From Bacteroidales bacterium UBA1182 (GTDB lineage Bacteria; Bacteroidota; Bacteroidia; Bacteroidales; Bacteroidaceae), in the NCBI GenBank assembly GCA_002310015.1, contig DBYQ01000005.1:16471-22707 (forward strand): 6,237 bases of DNA, read 5' to 3'. A program made the position numbers and the translations under genes. Positions within the stretch are counted from its first letter, which is position 1. The number at the start of each line of letters is the position of its first letter. The notes below the pieces were generated by a model. That model saw only the letters and a program-made list of their open reading frames with translations, did no database searches and was not told the DNA's origin. Positions 1-6,097 of the stretch are shown here, in pieces.

Positions 1-213
1 GTCCTGCCTGAATATCGCGGCCAGGGCTTGGGTAGTCTGGTGGTCCGTGAGGCCGAAAACTGGGCACGTGAACTGGGCTTCAAAACCGCTGTCCTGGACA
101 GCCGCGACAATAAAGTGCCCTTCTATGAGAAACTGGGTTACACTATTGACAGCAGTTGTAAAGAAATCCAAGGAGAAACCTTCTGCTGTATCCGCATGAC
201 CAAGAATATTTGA
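1..213 (+). CDS. GNAT family N-acetyltransferase, C-terminal part (5' end outside window)
   Basis: The frame is open from base 1 to the TGA at 211-213 and gives 70 visible residues; the true start lies upstream of the window. Residues 6-11 read R-G-Q-G-L-G, which is the Q/RxxGxG/A acetyl-CoA pyrophosphate-binding loop of GNAT motif A, followed by a helix (VVREAENWARELGF). The later stretch LDSRDNKVPFYEKLGY matches GNAT motif B, where FYEKLGY is the usual ending. Proteins of this superfamily transfer an acetyl group from acetyl-CoA to an amine, and the substrate cannot be read from this fragment. The TTG at 28 is internal to motif A and is not a credible start. A gap of 109 bases and a separate promoter lie before the next gene, so it is probably not co-transcribed with the efflux genes. 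The family call is firm and the specific role is unknown. Confidence 0.88.
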   Translation, partial: VLPEYRGQGLGSLVVREAENWARELGFKTAVLDSRDNKVPFYEKLGYTIDSSCKEIQGETFCCIRMTKNI

Positions 214-290
214 AGTGACAAAAAGTAGGCTTCAAGGCTGATTATTTCCGGTTGACTCTTTTTCATATTTAGTGTACGTATGTGAAGCGA

Positions 291-298
291 TAGCTTTG
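291..298 (+). promoter_or_regulatory. Bacteroidota-type -7 promoter element for the efflux adaptor gene
   Basis: TAGCTTTG is an exact match to the Bacteroidota sigma-ABfr -7 consensus TAnnTTTG. It ends 24 bases before the ATG at 323, which would leave a leader of roughly 15-20 nt. The -33 element is poor: only a TTTAG at 268-272 lies at about the right distance. The exact -7 match and its position support it, while the missing clear -33 box limits confidence. Confidence 0.5.
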
Positions 299-322
299 CA
301 TGTGGTTTAACACTGAAAACGT

Positions 323-1408
323 ATGAAAAAGAGTTTCTGTTTTACATTGATGATCCTCTCCCTGACAGCATGCGGCAATAGGCAGACGCAGCAGGAGGAG
401 ACTGGTGTCAGTCATCAGACTATGGTTACCAGCCGCTCCGACATTGCTTTGGAGCAGAGTTATCCGGCATCGGTAGAGGGCCGTCAGAGTATCCGTATCA
501 TTCCCCGCGTTGAGGGGTATCTGGCTGAGATACGCATCCGTGAGGGGCAGCGCGTGAGCAAGGGGCAGGTGTTGTTTGTGCTTGACCAGGCCACATACAG
601 GGCCGATGAACGTGCCGCCCAGGCTAATGTTGATGTTGCCCGCGCTGGCGTGGAGAGTGCACAGCTTGCGTATGACAGCCGTAAGCAGTTGAGAGAAAAA
701 GATATTGTCTCTGATTTTGACCTTCAATCGGCTGCTACACAACTTGCACTTGCCAAGGCACAGTTGCAGCAGGCTCAGGCACAGTTGGAATCGGCCCAAA
801 GCAACCTGTCATATACGGTGCTTACCAGTCCTTCAGACGGCGTGGTGGGCAGTCTTCCTTATCGCGTGGGTGATTACGTAGGTCCTTCAATACAGGATGG
901 ACTCACCACGGTTGCTGATAACTCACAGATGTATGTCTATTTCTCTCTTACCGAGCGGGATGTGACAGAACGCATGCAGGAGTGCGGCTCTATGGATAAG
1001 ATGATTGAATCATTCCCGGTGTTACGGCTGCAGACTGCCGGTGGTATGGATTATCCTGTGGAGGGTAGGCTTGAAAGCGTGAGCGGCGTGGTGGACCGTA
1101 GTACCGGAGCACTATCGGCCCGCGCGGTATTCCCTAATCCTGATGGAATGCTGCTTAGCGGCAGTACCGGAAAGCTTGTGGTTTCAAATACGCTTAAGAA
1201 TGCCATTGTAATACCTCAGGCAGCCACTTATGAGATTCAGGATAAGGTATATGTATATAAGGTTGTTGATGGTAAGGCGCAATCCGTAATAATAACTGTC
1301 ATGTCCATATCGGACGGTCAGAACTATGTCGTTACCGGCGGACTGACTGAGGGTGAGACCATTGTGGCCAAGGGCGCATCATATATTAAAGAGGGAATGG
1401 AGATATGA
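323..1408 (+). CDS. Efflux RND transporter periplasmic adaptor subunit (HlyD/AcrA-type lipoprotein)
   Basis: This is a 361-residue membrane-fusion protein of normal family length. A lipoprotein signal peptide ends in the lipobox L-T-A-C with lipidated Cys17, so the protein should be anchored in the inner membrane facing the periplasm. Residues about 50-90 and 161-200 form the two halves of the lipoyl domain (VEGYLAEIRIREGQRVSKGQVLF, then YTVLTSPSDGVVG). Between them, residues about 92-160 form an Ala/Gln-rich coiled-coil hairpin. A beta-barrel domain follows (about 201-285), then a membrane-proximal domain. Such adaptors bridge an AcrB-type pump and a TolC-type channel to export drugs or other compounds. 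The stop overlaps the pump start by ATGA (1405-1408), so the two are translationally coupled. The adaptor itself is intact, but its pump partner downstream is broken, so it may have no working partner. The start ATG is supported by the signal peptide and the promoter upstream. Confidence 0.93.
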   Translation: MKKSFCFTLMILSLTACGNRQTQQEETGVSHQTMVTSRSDIALEQSYPASVEGRQSIRIIPRVEGYLAEIRIREGQRVSKGQVLFVLDQATYRADERAAQANVDVARAGVESAQLAYDSRKQLREKDIVSDFDLQSAATQLALAKAQLQQAQAQLESAQSNLSYTVLTSPSDGVVGSLPYRVGDYVGPSIQDGLTTVADNSQMYVYFSLTERDVTERMQECGSMDKMIESFPVLRLQTAGGMDYPVEGRLESVSGVVDRSTGALSARAVFPNPDGMLLSGSTGKLVVSNTLKNAIVIPQAATYEIQDKVYVYKVVDGKAQSVIITVMSISDGQNYVVTGGLTEGETIVAKGASYIKEGMEI

Positions 1409-1656
1409 CTATAAGAACCTTCATAGACCGCCCGCTGCTGAGCATCGTCATCAATGTGATGGTGGTGTCATTGGGCATAATTGCCCTTACAAGGCTTCCC
1501 ATTGAGAAATACCCTGATATCGCTCCACCTACGGTTTATCTGTGGGCCAGTTATCCGGGAGCCAGCGCCGAGACGGTGCAGAAGAGCGTGCTTGCACCGC
1601 TGGAGCAGGCCATCAATGGCGTGGATAACATGACATACCAGTGCCCTGCGCCTTAA
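1405..1656 (+). pseudogene. Efflux RND transporter permease (AcrB/MexB, HAE1 type), N-terminal remnant only
   Basis: The first about 78 residues are a typical RND pump N-terminus. They comprise a cytoplasmic start (MTIRTFIDRP), the first transmembrane helix at about 10-28, the conserved LPIEKYPDIAPPTV, then SYPGASAETVQKSVLAPLEQAINGVDNMTY from the porter domain. Full-length members of this family have about 1,000-1,050 residues with 12 transmembrane helices. Here homology stops after MTY and the frame ends five codons later (QCPAP, TAA at 1654-1656). Those last bases belong to a response regulator read in another frame. The proton-relay helix, the drug-binding pockets and 11 of the 12 membrane helices are all missing, so no functional pump can be made from this sequence. 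The cause is either a real deletion or a misjoined assembly. Confidence 0.92.
1634..1642. other. Junction where the RND pump gene is fused to a response regulator gene
   Basis: To the left, reading frame 1 encodes conserved RND sequence up to NMTY (Tyr codon 1636-1638). To the right, frame 2 encodes T-S-A-L-R-L-K-R-L-I from 1637 on, which fits the start of helix 1 of a LytTR-type receiver domain just after the usual E-D-E-P acidic pocket. The breakpoint therefore lies within a few bases of 1636-1640. In the regulator frame a TGA at 1631-1633 blocks any read-through. No insertion sequence, direct repeat or recombination site is visible at the join. A two- to three-base microhomology is possible but cannot be determined from one side only. 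Confidence 0.85.
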
Positions 1657-2371
1657 AAGGTTGATAGAGAGTGTTGGCAGCAATTATACTGTTATCGGAA
1701 TGGTTGCCAGCAATGCCGAGGCCAAGACTTTCTTTACCTCACAGCATCCGGTAATAGACCTTATCCTGTCCGATATCCAGTTGGGCGACGGGCTCAGTTT
1801 TGAAGCTCTGCGCTGTGCACCTGTTGGCGTTCCGGTCATCTTTACCACCGCATATGACCAGTACGCGGTTCAGGCCTTTAAGTTCAACAGCTTAGACTAT
1901 CTGCTCAAACCCATTGATGAGACGGAACTCAGAGCCGCCTTGCAGAAAGTCCAAACTATTAAAACCACTGCTACCAACACTGACGCAATTACTCAATTGC
2001 TTGATGTATTGGGCAAGGGTCCTATACGTTACCGCGAGCGTTTTCTCATTCCCCACAAGGCCGATGAGTTCCTTATCATTCCGGCCAGTGAGGTAAGCCA
2101 TTTCGTCATTCAGGACGGTGTGGTCAGGTTATGTACTCTGTCTGGAGTCCGTCATCAGCTTGGTATGACTCTCGATGAGGTTGAATCGCAGCTTGACCCA
2201 CAACGTTTCATGCGCGTAAACCGCCAGTACATAGTGAACGCATCGGCCGTAGATAAGCTCTCCGCCTGGTTCCAAGGCAAACTGCGTATCTACATCAAGG
2301 GATTTCCCGATGATGAGATAACAGTAAGTAAGGAGAAAGTCTCAGCCGTCAAGCGCTGGCTGGATTCCTGA
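1637..2371 (+). pseudogene. LytTR-family response regulator, 5'-truncated
   Basis: Recognisable sequence runs from about 1637 to the TGA at 2369-2371. It consists of a CheY-like receiver domain followed by a LytTR DNA-binding domain. Numbering from the TTG at 1661, the phospho-acceptor is Asp38 in LILSDIQLGDG. The switch residue is in VIFTTAYD (Thr62/63) and the conserved Lys83 is in LLKP. The LytTR domain spans about 125-236 with RFMRVNRQYIVN (182-193) and a terminal SKEKVSAVKRWL. Eight further family residues (TSALRLKR) are encoded upstream of that TTG, but no start codon precedes them before the stop at 1631-1633. About 10-12 residues are lost, including the acidic residues that bind Mg2+ next to the phospho-site. 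Internal initiation at TTG 1661 could make a shortened protein, but one unlikely to be phosphorylated. Such regulators normally pair with a membrane histidine kinase, which is absent here. Confidence 0.88.
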
Positions 2372-2416
2372 TTTAAACTTTTATTTCCTGGTTAACCAAG
2401 ACAATTTCCGCTATAG

Positions 2417-4834
2417 CTATTTCTGATTGGGTTTGCCCGGAGTGGGAGTGCTGGTGTAGGCAATCTCGCAAAGGGCGTCATTGTCATTGCCGTCGGGCAG
2501 ACGTACCAGCGAGTAGGATGGGGCTGCTGTTGCGCCCTGATTCATGCCGCGAGGCATACGCATCTGTGGAACTTCGGCCAGGCAACCACCTTGTGTCTGC
2601 TCTCCTTCAAGCACAGCCAGATCCGGACGGGCAATTGTGCCGTTGGCGCTTGAGTTGCTCTGCTTGGAACCGTAGATTACAGCATCAATCAGTACGTTTC
2701 CGTGATACAGCGCAATGGCACATGCACGGGTGGAGTAGGTGTAACTGTAACTGCCATCCTGTGCCAATTTAGCTGCGGGTCCCGATATTGCATCGCCGCT
2801 CATGTGGTCATACTTGAGGGCTGGGGTGAACTCAATGCCTGTTCCGAATGCCCATACATCGATGCCGGCAATCTGGTCAATCGTAAGTGGCTTGTCTATC
2901 TCTACAACGCCCGGCTCATGCGGCTGCGACTGCTGTCCAAAACGTCTTGGAGCAGGTGCCTCAGATACCTTTACTACCTTGGTAACCTTACGGACTTCTT
3001 TTCTCTGACCGGTGCTTATCGTTATTTCCATACCTTCTGTAAGGTTTGCAGTCACCTCCAGGTTCAGAGTCTTGTCACCAGCCTTGGCCGGTCCTACAAG
3101 TGTAGTTTGGGTACCGGGAGTGCCAACTTTTGTAATTGTTACCTCCTCATACTTGCCGCCTAGGTCAATACCTATCTTCTGTCCGGCCTCAAGACTTGAT
3201 ACCGATGTTACGGGCAGATTCGTGCTTCCTGCTTTGAACAGATGCTTGGGATCTGTCGATACGGGGATGAATATGTTGGTGAGAGGTGCTGCATCAAAAG
3301 CCAAAGCATCAGCATTGGGACGAAGCACAAGGAAATCCTTTGCCTTGATTACGGTGCCTGCAGGCAGGCGTGCCGCACGCACTGGAGCCCATCCGCTGCG
3401 TGTTATCTCAACCTCCCATCCGGACAGGTCAACAGGCTGGTCTGATGCGTTGTAAAGCTCTATGAACTGTTCACTGCCCAGGCTTATCTCATTGATACTT
3501 ACCGCTGCTGCGCTGCGTACTCTGATTGGCTTGATTTCTGTCTGGCCATTGAAATCGGCACCTACTTTGACAAACAGGGTCTGATCTGCATCAGGACCGG
3601 TAATTCTGAACTTTGCCGAAATCTCCTGACCGGGCATTATCCTTTCAAATTCCTGAGTGTACATACAATCAGAGTTCCAGTCATTAGGAAATTCCATCCA
3701 GACTCCAAAATCAGTTATGGGTTCTTTAGTGTTATTGCGGAATGTCACTACAAGTTCCTGCGATTCTCCTTTCCGGAAAGTGAGCAGGCGTGTGGTCTTG
3801 AGTGTTGGCTCTGCATATTTTGCCGCGGCAATGTTTGCCTGTACAGCCTTGACTGCCTCAAATGAAGGATAACCAGCCGTAATGGCTCCCTCATAGAATG
3901 TACCGGCCGATCCGTTGCCGTTGTCACCACCGTTGGCCAGCAGCAGGCCTCCTTTTTTGCTCATGGGGAAATAGACGTCATTTGGATCAGGCGATGAAGG
4001 ACGCTCGCCTTCATAGAATGTTACAACATCCGGCTTGGTGGCGTCACCGCCGCGCAGGTCCCACTTGTTCTGACCGCCACCGTTCACATAAGCCGATACA
4101 AAACGCCAGTCGGTAATGCTGGGTACGTCATTCTTCTTTGCGTTGAAGCCAGAGAACAGGCCAGATTCCATATCGGCCATGATCCATGGACCGTCACCGT
4201 TACCGCTTCCCCAGTTGGTGGAAGTGCCAAAGTATGTGGTCTCCATTGTGCCACGTCCTACAGCCTTTCCGTTAGTTGATGAGTTTCCGTAGTCAAAGCA
4301 GCAGCCGCTGTCATAGTGGGTGCCATCCACCACATAATAGATGCCCTCAGGTTCGTCATTGATTGGCATATATGATGCGTTGTTGTTGCGCAGTCCCATT
4401 CCAGGCATGAAATATGCACCATATACCTTGTTGCCGTCAAGTGTTGCCGGGGCCATATCGGCTATAGGCAGGGTGTTGAATTCACCCTTGGCCGGGCCCT
4501 TGAACGTGCCGGGCGATGCCTGTATCAGGTCATTTCCGTGACCGGTCTGGTCATAAATTATGCTGATATATCCGATGGTTCCCTCAAGGAATGCATCCTG
4601 TGCGGCTGCATCGGCATAGCCACCGTCAATGGTACCTATGTCAAGAGTCTTGCCGTCAGAGTCACGCACCACCTGATATAGCGGTCCGTCATACTTGGAA
4701 TACAACTTTCGTGTGGTGCTGTGCGCAGCCACGCATTCAGCGCCATACTTCTCATAAATATCACACGGTCCATTGACCTTGCCGGCACATCCGGTCAATA
4801 ACACGCCTGTAAGCAGAATAATGCAATGTTTCAT
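2417..4834 (-). CDS. GH54 alpha-L-arabinofuranosidase lipoprotein with C-terminal Ig-like and split lamin-tail domains
   Basis: This is an 805-residue secreted lipoprotein with lipobox L-T-G-C and lipidated Cys16. Residues about 21-342 closely follow the catalytic domain of fungal AbfB arabinofuranosidases (GH54): GPCDIYEKYG, CVAAHSTTR.LY, IIYDQTGHGN, DGTHY, CCFDYGN, GDGPWIMADMESGLFSG and NGGDNGNGSAGTFYEG. From the known Aspergillus AbfB structure, Glu223 should be the nucleophile and Asp304 the acid/base. The vicinal pair Cys178-Cys179 and the Cys24/Cys34 pair are kept. The enzyme would release arabinofuranose from arabinan or arabinoxylan side chains. The fungal C-terminal CBM42 is not seen. 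Instead there is an Ig-like domain (about 345-438, NEW3/CARDB-like) and a lamin-tail domain (INEISLGSEQFIELYN...DLSGW from about 447, resuming at about 704-800 and ending TPGKPN). An insert with two repeats lies between these two halves. No SusC/SusD or other glycosidase genes adjoin it. The catalytic call is firm; the C-terminal domain names are motif-level judgements. Confidence 0.9.
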   Translation of the reverse strand: MKHCIILLTGVLLTGCAGKVNGPCDIYEKYGAECVAAHSTTRKLYSKYDGPLYQVVRDSDGKTLDIGTIDGGYADAAAQDAFLEGTIGYISIIYDQTGHGNDLIQASPGTFKGPAKGEFNTLPIADMAPATLDGNKVYGAYFMPGMGLRNNNASYMPINDEPEGIYYVVDGTHYDSGCCFDYGNSSTNGKAVGRGTMETTYFGTSTNWGSGNGDGPWIMADMESGLFSGFNAKKNDVPSITDWRFVSAYVNGGGQNKWDLRGGDATKPDVVTFYEGERPSSPDPNDVYFPMSKKGGLLLANGGDNGNGSAGTFYEGAITAGYPSFEAVKAVQANIAAAKYAEPTLKTTRLLTFRKGESQELVVTFRNNTKEPITDFGVWMEFPNDWNSDCMYTQEFERIMPGQEISAKFRITGPDADQTLFVKVGADFNGQTEIKPIRVRSAAAVSINEISLGSEQFIELYNASDQPVDLSGWEVEITRSGWAPVRAARLPAGTVIKAKDFLVLRPNADALAFDAAPLTNIFIPVSTDPKHLFKAGSTNLPVTSVSSLEAGQKIGIDLGGKYEEVTITKVGTPGTQTTLVGPAKAGDKTLNLEVTANLTEGMEITISTGQRKEVRKVTKVVKVSEAPAPRRFGQQSQPHEPGVVEIDKPLTIDQIAGIDVWAFGTGIEFTPALKYDHMSGDAISGPAAKLAQDGSYSYTYSTRACAIALYHGNVLIDAVIYGSKQSNSSANGTIARPDLAVLEGEQTQGGCLAEVPQMRMPRGMNQGATAAPSYSLVRLPDGNDNDALCEIAYTSTPTPGKPNQK
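2735..3301 (-). repeat. Insert with two tandem protein repeats inside the lamin-tail region of the GH54 lipoprotein
   Basis: Residues about 512-700 of the lipoprotein interrupt what otherwise reads as one lamin-tail domain. Within them are two similar units. Unit 1 (residues 535-574, bases 3113-3232) is AGSTNLPV...LEAGQKIGIDLG...EEVTITKVGT. Unit 2 (585-620, bases 2975-3082) is AGDKTLNLEV...LTEGMEITISTG...KEVRKVTKVV. Each has the pattern A-G-(S/D)-x(2)-L, then a G-(Q/M)-x-I-x-I turn, then an E-x-V/R-x-(I/V)-T-K-V strand. They are probably short beta-rich repeats. The function is unknown; spacing or carbohydrate contact is possible. Confidence 0.6.
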
Positions 4835-4871
4835 ATTTGGTTGTATTTGGTTTTACTTGCAGTTGATTATG

Positions 4872-4879
4872 CAAATATA
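4872..4879 (-). promoter_or_regulatory. Bacteroidota-type -7 promoter element for the GH54 lipoprotein gene
   Basis: Read on the minus strand this is TATATTTG, an exact match to TAnnTTTG. It lies 37 bases upstream of the ATG (4834-4832), giving an expected leader of about 30 nt that is A/C-rich, with two ACCAAAT copies just before the start. The position where a -33 box would fall (about 4898-4903) is inside the palindromic repeat at 4883-4917 and shows no TTG. Confidence 0.6.
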
Positions 4880-4882
4880 CAG

Positions 4883-4917
4883 AATGGCACAGAAGGGACA
4901 GTCCCCATTGTGCCATT
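4883..4917. repeat. REP-like palindromic repeat, copy A
   Basis: This is a 35-bp nested palindrome. Outer arms AATGGCACA (4883-4891) and TGTGCCATT (4909-4917) are perfectly complementary. The inner arms GGGAC (4895-4899) and GTCCC (4901-4905) centre on base 4900, with three-base unpaired spacers on each side. A run of T follows (4916-4922). It sits between two divergent genes. Its sequence recurs in reverse orientation after the phosphoesterase gene, sharing the GGGGACTGTCCC core and the CTGTGCCATT arm. This resembles dispersed REP elements, but no REP-associated transposase is in the window. Confidence 0.75.
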
Positions 4918-4938
4918 TTTTTAGTATTTTCGCGGTGT

Positions 4939-6018
4939 ATGAAAACAACATTCCTGATACTTTTTGCCATTGTGCTGGCCGGGCTTGCGTATGAGGTCTG
5001 GCATCTATGGAGGCTTACTCCGGCCGGATGGCCCATGAAACTTGCTGTTACGGGCCTGTTTGTGCTGTGGTTTGGCATCATGATGGCCGGATTCCTCTAT
5101 ACGGAGCGTTTCTCTGTCAGGTTTGCCACATTCCTTTATGATGTTGGTAATCCGTGGCTGGTGGCATTCGTGTATCTGCTTATCATATTCCTTTTGGCTG
5201 ATATCGTATCGGTCTGCAAAATCCTGCCTAAAACATACCTGCATGACAGCGTAATAGGATTTGTAAGTGTAGTGGGGGTGATAACTGTTCTTATGACAGC
5301 CGGATGCATACACTACCATCACAAATACCGTGAGGAACTGACCATTCATACAGACAAGCCACTTGACAAGCCTCTGACTATAGTCCTGGCCAGCGATTTG
5401 CATATAGGTTACCACAATCGCAAGGGTGAACTGGGCCGATGGATAGACCTGATGAACGTCGAGAATCCGGACTTGGTGCTCATAGGCGGCGATATTGTGG
5501 ACCGTAGCGTAAGGACCGTCCTTGAATGCGGTTTTGCCGATGAATTCAAACGGCTCAAGGCACCAATCTTTACCATTCTGGGCAATCATGAGTATTACAG
5601 CGATGTTGATGGCTCACGTAGGTTCCTGAGCGATGCCGGAATCACTCTGCTCCGTGACAGCGTTGCAGAATTTGGTAGTTTACAGATAATAGGGCGCGAT
5701 GACCGTACAAACCACAGGCGCAAACCTCTGGGCGCATTGGTTAAGGATACGGATGCATTCACCATCCTGCTGGATCACCAGCCGTATCACCTTGAGGAGG
5801 CAGAAAACGCAGGCATAGATTTCCAGTTCAGCGGACACACTCACAGAGGTCAGTTCTGGCCATTATCATGGATTACCGATGCCATGTACGAGAAATCATG
5901 GGGACAACACACCCGCGGCAACACCCGTTACTACATCAGCTCTGGCCTGGGCATCTGGGGCCCCAAGATCCGCATCGGCACCCGCTCCGAGTACCTGGTC
6001 CTGCACATCACCAATTGA
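4939..6018 (+). CDS. Membrane-anchored calcineurin-like metallophosphoesterase (YkuE/YaeI-like)
   Basis: This is a 359-residue protein. The N-terminal about 125 residues contain four hydrophobic segments (about 3-22, 34-53, 73-92 and 104-123), consistent with an inner-membrane anchor. The catalytic domain (about 145-357) has the full calcineurin-like metal-binding set: D-x-H in LASDLHIG (Asp153, His155), GGDIVD (Asp185), GNHE (Asn216-His217-Glu218), LLDHQP (His280) and SGHTHRGQ (His300, His302). These bind two metal ions and hydrolyse phosphoesters. Related membrane-linked proteins include YkuE- and YaeI-type enzymes, some acting on lipid-linked substrates such as UDP-2,3-diacylglucosamine, but the substrate here cannot be assigned. 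The ATG at 4939 is well placed before the first hydrophobic segment. The gene is isolated and diverges from the lipoprotein. Related palindromes flank it on both sides in opposite orientation. All catalytic motifs are intact. Confidence 0.93.
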   Translation: MKTTFLILFAIVLAGLAYEVWHLWRLTPAGWPMKLAVTGLFVLWFGIMMAGFLYTERFSVRFATFLYDVGNPWLVAFVYLLIIFLLADIVSVCKILPKTYLHDSVIGFVSVVGVITVLMTAGCIHYHHKYREELTIHTDKPLDKPLTIVLASDLHIGYHNRKGELGRWIDLMNVENPDLVLIGGDIVDRSVRTVLECGFADEFKRLKAPIFTILGNHEYYSDVDGSRRFLSDAGITLLRDSVAEFGSLQIIGRDDRTNHRRKPLGALVKDTDAFTILLDHQPYHLEEAENAGIDFQFSGHTHRGQFWPLSWITDAMYEKSWGQHTRGNTRYYISSGLGIWGPKIRIGTRSEYLVLHITN

Positions 6019-6020
6019 CC

Positions 6021-6048
6021 CATTGGGGACTGTCCCCCTGTGCCATTT
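6021..6048. repeat. REP-like palindromic repeat, copy B (inverted relative to copy A)
   Basis: A perfect GGGGAC-T-GTCCCC palindrome lies at 6025-6037, followed by CTGTGCCATT and a T run (6046-6050). The reverse complement of this stretch matches copy A (4883-4917) across about 26 bases with only a few differences, so the two copies flank the phosphoesterase gene as inverted repeats. It begins three bases after that gene's stop. With the T run, it could act as a transcription terminator for the gene. Confidence 0.7.
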
Positions 6049-6050
6049 TT

Positions 6051-6079
6051 GTGAAAAAGGGGACAGTCCCCTTTTCCAC
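6051..6079. repeat. REP-like palindrome, copy C; possible rho-independent terminator
   Basis: This is a 29-bp near-perfect palindrome centred on base 6065. Arms 6051-6064 and 6066-6079 pair at 13 of 14 positions (GTGA/G AAAA GGGGAC against GTCCCC TTTT CCAC). It shares the GGGGAC-A-GTCCCC core with copies A and B but has a different outer arm. With the A tract on one side and the T tract on the other it could terminate transcription from either direction, although its placement in a repeat cluster argues that it is part of a dispersed element. Confidence 0.65.
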
Positions 6080-6097
6080 ATGAAGATCTTCTTCATG
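6079..6097. repeat. Short perfect hairpin next to copy C
   Basis: Eight-base arms CATGAAGA (6079-6086) and TCTTCATG (6090-6097) enclose a three-base loop. It shares its first base with palindrome C and its last two with the 76-bp inverted-repeat element, so three palindromic units abut without spacers. Confidence 0.6.

Noticed and set aside
210..235. Hairpin TTGAAG/CTTCAA after the acetyltransferase as a terminator
   Set aside because: The stem is only six AT-rich base pairs with a 14-base loop and no T run, too weak to call.
269..799. Long minus-strand open frame opposite the adaptor gene
   Set aside because: It is antisense to a clear RND adaptor with intact domains, and its translation shows no family resemblance, so it is a shadow.
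1661..1663. TTG as the genuine start of the response regulator
   Set aside because: Conserved receiver-domain residues are encoded upstream of it in frame, so it lies inside the domain; the true start was lost at the junction.
2372..2416. Possible bidirectional terminator between the convergent regulator and lipoprotein genes
   Set aside because: Only a short TGGTTAACCA palindrome (2389-2398) is present; there is no GC-rich stem or T tract in a convincing arrangement.
2702..3455. Several plus-strand open frames within the lipoprotein gene
   Set aside because: They lie opposite a continuous 805-codon gene with recognisable domains, and none resembles a known protein.
4925..4932. TATTTTCG as a -7 promoter for the phosphoesterase gene
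   Set aside because: It has one mismatch to TAnnTTTG, sits only six bases before the ATG (which would require a leaderless mRNA), and has no -33 box at the right distance.
5005..5589. Minus-strand open frame of 194 residues opposite the phosphoesterase
   Set aside because: The plus strand encodes all the metallophosphoesterase motifs; the antisense translation has none.
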